Assembly: GCA_947628175.1 (NCBI GenBank)
Contig: CANQZA010000017.1
Span: forward strand, 1-36,150
From: an uncultured Clostridia bacterium
Lineage (GTDB): Bacteria > Bacillota > Clostridia > Oscillospirales > Acutalibacteraceae
DNA length: 36,150 nt
Direction: 5' to 3'
Shown here: in pieces, positions 32,135 through 36,150 of the stretch
How positions within the stretch are numbered: position 1 is the stretch's first letter
Layout of the letters: every line of letters begins with the position of its first letter
The notes under the pieces: generated by a model
The model's database searches: none
What the model was told of the DNA's origin: nothing
Seen by the model: only the letters and a program-made list of their open reading frames with translations
Translations under genes and position numbers: made by a program

Positions 32135-33511
32135 TTATTTGCTTATTTTTTCTTTTGTTATTCTAATCTGTTCTTCAACGCTCTGCGCGCATGGTCCGCC
32201 GTAAACTTTTCTGTCCTTAACGCATTTGTCAAGGTTTATCGCGTCGTATACATCGCTGTCAAATACCGCACATACGGATTTGTATTTTTCAATCGGAAGC
32301 GTTTCAAGTGTCAGATTGTCGTCAATGCACATCGCAACAAGTTCTCCGGTTGCCTTGTATGCATCGCGAAACGGCATTCCCTTGCCGACAAGATAATCTG
32401 CGCAGTCGGTTGCGTTGATAAAGCCTTTTGCGGCGGCATTTCTCATATTTTCTTTGCATACAGTCATTGTGTCAATCATCGGAGTGAACGCGTTGAGACA
32501 CATTTTTACGGTGTCAACCGCATCAAAAATTGCCTCCTTGTCCTCCTGCATATCCTTGTTGTATGCAAGCGCAATGCCTTTCATAACCGTCAGCAGGGTT
32601 GTTAAGTCGCCGAATACACGGCCGCTTTTTCCCCTCACAAGCTCTGCAATATCGGGATTCTTCTTCTGCGGCATGATGCTTGAACCTGTAGAAAATGCGT
32701 CGTCCAGCTCAATAAATTTGAATTCCCATGAGCACCACAGTATGATTTCCTCGCTGAAACGGGAAAGGTGAACCATCACAAGCGAAAGGGCAGCCGCAAG
32801 CTCAATGCAGAAATCCCTGTCCGATACGCCGTCGAGACTGTTTTGACTGATGTCGTCAAAGCCCAGAAGTTCAGCAGTCATCTTTCTGTCAAGCGGGTAT
32901 GTTGTTCCAGCGAGCGCACCGCTTCCAAGGGGCATAACATTCATTCTCCGCTTCACATCAGCGAGCCTGTCAAGATCACGGCAGAGCATTGCCGCATACG
33001 CCATAAGATGATGACCGAAAGTGATGGGCTGCGCTCTTTGAAGATGCGTGTAGCCGGGCATAATTGTGGTTTTGTGTTCCTCCGCCTTAACGCAGAGCAC
33101 ATGTATCAAAGCCCGGATTTTCTCTGCTATTTCGTCAATCTCTTTTCTCAGAACGAGCCTTATATCAAGAGCCACCTGGTCGTTTCTTGACCTTGCGGTG
33201 TGCAGGCGTTTTCCAGTCTGCCCGAGCCTTGCCGTAAGCTCTCCTTCAATGAAAGTGTGGATGTCCTCTGCCTGCATGTCTATGAAAAGCTTTCCGCTTT
33301 TTATGTCGTCAAGTATTTCACGCAGACAGGCAATGATTTTTTCGCTTTCGCTCTTTTCTATTATATTGGTATACCCGAGCATCGCCGCGTGAGCCATGCT
33401 TCCGCGTATGTCCTCTTCAAACATACGGCAGTCAAATTTTATTGAGGAATTAAAATCGTTTGTTTCCTTGGCAAGCTCTTTTTTAAATCTGCCTTTCCAT
33501 AACTGCGCCAT
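32135..33511 (-). CDS. argH: Argininosuccinate lyase ArgH
   Basis: A 458-residue protein of the fumarase/aspartase superfamily with the signature loop GSSIMPQKKN (276-285, holding the catalytic Ser), HTARSRND (104-111) and the YTHLQRAQP segment (154-162, catalytic Thr/His region). It splits argininosuccinate into arginine and fumarate, the last step of arginine synthesis. Length is usual (450-470). The ATG stands two bases after the argG stop codon, so both are made from one transcript that ends at a hairpin just downstream. Confidence 0.98.
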   Translation of the reverse strand: MAQLWKGRFKKELAKETNDFNSSIKFDCRMFEEDIRGSMAHAAMLGYTNIIEKSESEKIIACLREILDDIKSGKLFIDMQAEDIHTFIEGELTARLGQTGKRLHTARSRNDQVALDIRLVLRKEIDEIAEKIRALIHVLCVKAEEHKTTIMPGYTHLQRAQPITFGHHLMAYAAMLCRDLDRLADVKRRMNVMPLGSGALAGTTYPLDRKMTAELLGFDDISQNSLDGVSDRDFCIELAAALSLVMVHLSRFSEEIILWCSWEFKFIELDDAFSTGSSIMPQKKNPDIAELVRGKSGRVFGDLTTLLTVMKGIALAYNKDMQEDKEAIFDAVDTVKMCLNAFTPMIDTMTVCKENMRNAAAKGFINATDCADYLVGKGMPFRDAYKATGELVAMCIDDNLTLETLPIEKYKSVCAVFDSDVYDAINLDKCVKDRKVYGGPCAQSVEEQIRITKEKISK

Positions 33512-33513
33512 GA

Positions 33514-34746
33514 TTATTTTTGTCCTTTTTCTTCTCTTTCGGTGTCCAGAATAGCCTTCACTTTAAGCGGCAGACCGAAAAGATTTATAAATCCCGCCGA
33601 ATCGTTTTGATTATATACATCATCAGCGTCAAATGTTGCAAAGTCCTCGCTGTAAAGGCTGTAAGGGGAGGTCACACCTACATTGATTATGTTGCCCTTG
33701 TACAGTTTGATTCTTACATCGCCGGTAACTCTTTCCTGTGTCTTTTCAACAAAAGCGGACAGCGCCTCGCGAAGCGGGGTAAACCATTGACCGTAATATA
33801 CCACCTCTGCGAATTTCTGGCTTATGAGGAATTTGTAGTGCTGTGTTTCCCTGTCAAGGCATATCTGCTCCAATGTCTCATGCGCTTTGTAGAGGATAGA
33901 ACCGCCCGGTGTTTCATAAACGCCGCGGCTCTTCATTCCGACAAGTCTGTTTTCCACCATATCAACAAGACCGCAGCCGTTGGCTCCTCCGAGCTCGTTG
34001 AGCTTTTTAATAAGTGCAACCGAATCCATTTGAACACCGTCTATTGCGGTGGGAACGCCCTTTTCAAAGCGGATTGTGAGATAGGTGGGTTTGTCGGGCG
34101 CTTTTTCGGGTGATACACCCATTTCAAGGATTTCGTCATACTTCGGTTCGTTTGCGGGATCCTCAAGATCAAGTCCCTCGTGGCTGAGATGCCAGATGTT
34201 TTTATCCTTGCTGTAATTTGTTTCCCTGTTTATTTTGAGAGGAATATTCTTCTTCTCCGCGTATTCGATTTCCTCCTCGCGGCTCTTGAATTCCCATGTT
34301 CTCCACGGAGCAATAATCTCCATTTCAGGTGCGAACGCTTTGATTGCAAGCTCAAAACGAACCTGATCGTTGCCCTTGCCCGTGCAGCCGTGGCAGATTG
34401 CGTCGGCGCCCTCTGCCTTTGCGATTTCAACAATTCTTTTTGCTATAATCGGGCGTGCGAATGCCGTGCCGAGAAGATACTGATTTTCGTAAACTGCGCC
34501 TGCCTGAACGGTGGGAATAACATAATCATCGATGAATTCCTTGTTGAGATCTTCAATATAGAGCTTTGAGGCGCCTGTCGCAAGCGCTTTCTCCTCAAGT
34601 CCGTCAAGTTCGCCTCCCTGTCCCACATCTCCGGATACTGCGATAACCTCGCAGTTGTTGTAGTTTTCCTTGAGCCAGGGGATAATGATGGATGTGTCCA
34701 GTCCGCCTGAATATGCAAGGACTACTTTTTTGATTTCCTTCGCCAT
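33514..34746 (-). CDS. argG: Argininosuccinate synthase ArgG
   Basis: A 410-residue protein with the N-terminal ATP pyrophosphatase P-loop AYSGGLDTS (11-19), the segment [14 protein letters not shown] in the middle and EIIAPWR after it, all typical of ArgG. It joins citrulline and aspartate using ATP to form argininosuccinate. Length matches the family (about 400). TTAGGAGATAAAATAAT provides its ribosome binding site, and a consensus promoter and a likely ARG box lie 45-105 bp upstream. It is the first gene of the argGH operon. Confidence 0.98.
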   Translation of the reverse strand: MAKEIKKVVLAYSGGLDTSIIIPWLKENYNNCEVIAVSGDVGQGGELDGLEEKALATGASKLYIEDLNKEFIDDYVIPTVQAGAVYENQYLLGTAFARPIIAKRIVEIAKAEGADAICHGCTGKGNDQVRFELAIKAFAPEMEIIAPWRTWEFKSREEEIEYAEKKNIPLKINRETNYSKDKNIWHLSHEGLDLEDPANEPKYDEILEMGVSPEKAPDKPTYLTIRFEKGVPTAIDGVQMDSVALIKKLNELGGANGCGLVDMVENRLVGMKSRGVYETPGGSILYKAHETLEQICLDRETQHYKFLISQKFAEVVYYGQWFTPLREALSAFVEKTQERVTGDVRIKLYKGNIINVGVTSPYSLYSEDFATFDADDVYNQNDSAGFINLFGLPLKVKAILDTEREEKGQK

Positions 34747-34791
34747 ATTATTTTATCTCCTAATCTTTAATAAAATTTTTAACTGATAACC

Positions 34792-34820
34792 ATTATAGTT
34801 ACTCGTCGGGGGTATTGCAA
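34792..34820 (-). promoter_or_regulatory. SigA-type promoter of argGH
   Basis: Minus-strand TTGCAA (34820-34815), 17-bp spacer, TATAAT (34797-34792). The leader before argG is about 40 nt, too short for a T-box or riboswitch. Confidence 0.8.
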
Positions 34821-34836
34821 GCAAATTTATAAAGTT

Positions 34837-34850
34837 TGTATAAATATTCA
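34837..34850 (-). promoter_or_regulatory. Possible ARG box (ArgR/AhrC operator) upstream of argGH
   Basis: Minus-strand TGAATATTTATACA, one mismatch from the TGAATwwwwATTCA consensus of ArgR boxes. It lies 16 bp upstream of the -35 box of the argGH promoter. An AT-rich surrounding makes chance matches possible. Confidence 0.45.
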
Positions 34851-35022
34851 AAAAATAGCGTATATATGCAGAATTTTTGTATATTTTTTCTTTGCGGCAT
34901 AGCATGACTGCCCCTTTGGGTCTGATAAATTTCCTTATCGTCTGCTGACGGAATTTGTTGTTAATTTGTACAAAATATACAAACAAATTGTAAATATTTC
35001 GTAAACATTTGAGCATAAATTG

Positions 35023-35039
35023 TCAATAAATTTTATTGA
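35023..35039. promoter_or_regulatory. Palindrome just upstream of the rightward promoter
   Basis: TCAATAAA-T-TTTATTGA, a perfect 17-bp palindrome with one central base, seven bases before the -35 box at 35047. It lies inside a wider inverted repeat, TGTCAA (35021-35026) with TTGACA (35047-35052). Possible activator or repressor site. Confidence 0.45.
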
Positions 35040-35046
35040 TAAAATC

Positions 35047-35075
35047 TTGACAAGGACGCAGCGATATGATATTAT
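35047..35075 (+). promoter_or_regulatory. SigA-type promoter of the secreted protein gene
   Basis: TTGACA (35047-35052, perfect), 17-bp spacer, TATTAT (35070-35075). Start predicted near 35082. Confidence 0.88.
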
Positions 35076-35081
35076 TTGAAT

Positions 35082-35240
35082 GTATAAAAAGGTAAATGGG
35101 TTAGTTTTGCCCTTTTTACTGCAAGGAATCGCGGCTCGGATGCGCGCTTCACGGAAAGTTGGGTCAGCATCAAATCTGTGTTGTATCGGTCGTTCGCATG
35201 CGCGGTTTAACTAAATTTTCAAGGAGGAAATCCAAAAACT
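35082..35240 (+). promoter_or_regulatory. Long (about 160 nt) 5' leader of the secreted protein gene
   Basis: The leader begins with a hairpin TAAAAAGG / CCTTTTTA (35085-35092, 35111-35118) whose inner part can also pair, and continues with GC-richer sequence (35120-35205) that contains the near-repeated pieces GGATGCGCGC (35138-35147) and GCATGCGCGG (35196-35205). The ribosome binding site AAGGAGG is at 35221-35227. It does not match a riboswitch class that I know. A structured regulatory or mRNA-stabilising leader is an inference. Confidence 0.45.
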
Positions 35241-36150
35241 ATGAAAACAAGCATTTCCAAGCGAATTTTATCCGCCCTTTTGGCAGCTTTGATGGTTATT
35301 ACATCTGTTCCGATCATGGCTTTTTCTTCAGAAGTTATTGATGATGTGGATGATGCCAATGTAACAGCTATCGATGATGCAATGACCGCTTATGAGGTTA
35401 AGATTAAGGACGGCAAGGTATTAACAAACATGGCTGATGCTTATGACGCATATGTAAAAGCCCTTCAGGCAAGGGATGCATATGTGTATGGTGACAAAAC
35501 CGAAACCGACCTTATTTCATATGCTGAAAGCCTTACCGAGAAAACCAATGCAATGCAGGAGGTTACCGAATATAAAACAGGTACGGCGGTAGCTTCGTCA
35601 GACGGTGACACGGTTCCTTCGAGGACGCAGGAACAGAGTAAGAATATTCTTTATACGCCTCAGATGACCGGTACTCCTTCAGGCGGCGAAATAACATTAG
35701 GCAATGGTGTTACCCACCGTATTATATTTGGCTCGACAGCTGTTCTGAGAGATGGTATAACAACGCCGCAGATTCCGGTTATGACAAGTGCACAAGCTTC
35801 TGCTACAGGCACATGGGGTTCGTTAAAAACGCGTTATGTATATGGTGTTTATCCTACAAGCGGCTCTGTTGTTGATACTGCGCCGCCTCTCTATAATGGT
35901 CTTGAGATGGACGGCTTATGGCGAGGCAGCCAGGGTACGACTGTTGACTTCGGCTGGTCAATCGATCAGACAGGTGACCAGATTGCTGCCACACCGGAAC
36001 AGGGATACGGACAGGGACAAAGCAACTCTACCAGATCGCAACAGTTGAACAAAAAAAATACATTCTTTTATGCGGCAAACTGTATCAAGGTAACTCTCTC
36101 CACGGGCAGAAGCTCTGCGACGCTGAAACCCAACTGGTTTGTTGCGTCTG
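35241..36150 (+). CDS. Secreted protein of unknown function (N-terminal part; runs off window end)
   Basis: An open frame from ATG 35241 to the window end (303 codons, no stop), preceded by AAGGAGG thirteen bases upstream and a consensus promoter. It begins with a typical signal peptide (KRILSALLAALMVITSVP followed by IMAFSS, cleavage near residue 30). Residues about 36-115 are rich in Ala, Asp, Tyr and look helical, with repeated DAYxAYxxAL-like heptads (FIVAR-like in look only). From about 130 on the protein turns Gly/Thr/Ser-rich and beta-like, as in large surface proteins. I do not recognise the family. Strong promoter, long leader and signal peptide suggest an abundant exported or surface protein. 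Confidence 0.85.
   Translation, partial: MKTSISKRILSALLAALMVITSVPIMAFSSEVIDDVDDANVTAIDDAMTAYEVKIKDGKVLTNMADAYDAYVKALQARDAYVYGDKTETDLISYAESLTEKTNAMQEVTEYKTGTAVASSDGDTVPSRTQEQSKNILYTPQMTGTPSGGEITLGNGVTHRIIFGSTAVLRDGITTPQIPVMTSAQASATGTWGSLKTRYVYGVYPTSGSVVDTAPPLYNGLEMDGLWRGSQGTTVDFGWSIDQTGDQIAATPEQGYGQGQSNSTRSQQLNKKNTFFYAANCIKVTLSTGRSSATLKPNWFVAS

Larger units (their letters stand above)
34747..35240. other. 494-bp divergent intergenic region, no gene seen
   Basis: AT-rich stretch between argG (-) and a secreted protein gene (+). It holds the argG promoter, a possible ARG box, the palindrome TTTGTACAAA (34965-34974), a nested inverted repeat ahead of the rightward promoter, that promoter and a 160-nt leader. 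Short frames inside are not preceded by ribosome binding sites and look like chance. Confidence 0.8.

Noticed and set aside
33520..34113. 197-codon open frame antisense to argG
   Set aside because: It is a shadow of the argG reading frame; no ribosome binding site or recognisable domain.
34747..34800. T-box or riboswitch before argG
   Set aside because: The predicted leader is only about 40 nt long.
35082..35240. Cyclic-di-GMP, c-di-AMP or THF riboswitch in the secreted protein leader
   Set aside because: I compared the leader with remembered consensus pieces of these classes and found no match of the conserved core bases.
1..36150. CRISPR array, IS element, phage genes, tRNA or rRNA genes
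   Set aside because: No regularly spaced repeats, transposase, integrase or phage structural proteins were seen, and no cloverleaf or rRNA sequence was recognised in the gaps.

Overview
The window looks like a chromosomal segment of a low-to-mid GC anaerobic Firmicute of the class Clostridia, most likely a gut Oscillospiraceae/Ruminococcaceae-type organism. Reasons: strong Shine-Dalgarno sites, many near-consensus SigA promoters (TTGACA-N16/17-TATAAT type) and U-tailed terminators; an Ech-type [NiFe] hydrogenase, which implies ferredoxin-based fermentation; host or plant glycan genes (GH29 fucosidase, GPH transporter); KtrAB, LuxS, DegV and a CHAP hydrolase. The assignment is by inference; no rRNA or tRNA gene was seen. 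I saw no phage, IS element or CRISPR array, and the content is mostly core or metabolic. Layout. (1) 1-3285, + strand: the end of an alpha-L-fucosidase, a Cof-type HAD phosphatase and a GPH sugar:cation symporter, a small glycan-use locus. (2) 3524-4174, +: a lone flavin reductase-like protein. (3) 4347-5744, -: an nfeD-SPFH membrane pair with its own promoter. (4) 6001-15601, -: a ten-gene operon, echABCDEF followed by hypF-hypC-hypD-hypE, with a consensus promoter at one end and a terminator at the other. It encodes a membrane-bound ferredoxin:proton hydrogenase and the enzymes that make its Fe(CN)2CO ligands. (5) 15861-17198, +: a secreted Fn3-Fn3-polysaccharide deacetylase. (6) 17295-19634, -: a polar amino acid ABC transporter whose binding protein appears circularly permuted. 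(7) 19778-25840, -: CHAP hydrolase, CapD/FlaA1-like nucleotide-sugar dehydratase, KtrB, KtrA and an IolB-like isomerase, closely packed behind one strong promoter. (8) 25997-27589, +: a serine beta-lactamase-like hydrolase. (9) 27786-30015, -: rluA-like gene, Zn-phospholipase-like gene and luxS, linked by overlapping stop/start codons. (10) 30065-32010, -: degV and ilvE. (11) 32135-34746, -: argG-argH. (12) 34747-35240: a divergent control region. (13) 35241-36150, +: the start of a secreted protein that runs off the window. How they work together: Ech can couple reduced ferredoxin to H2 evolution and ion export. The Hyp set covers CN/CO ligand synthesis and transfer, but HypA, HypB and a hydrogenase protease are not here; the large subunit ends exactly at its last metal-binding motif, so no protease should be needed. 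The clearest oddities are the permuted solute-binding protein, an EchF with a tandemly duplicated 2[4Fe-4S] domain, a terminator whose 3' arm carries the next gene's ribosome binding site, palindromes at several transcription starts, and an orphan iolB. I did not find a convincing wholly new system.
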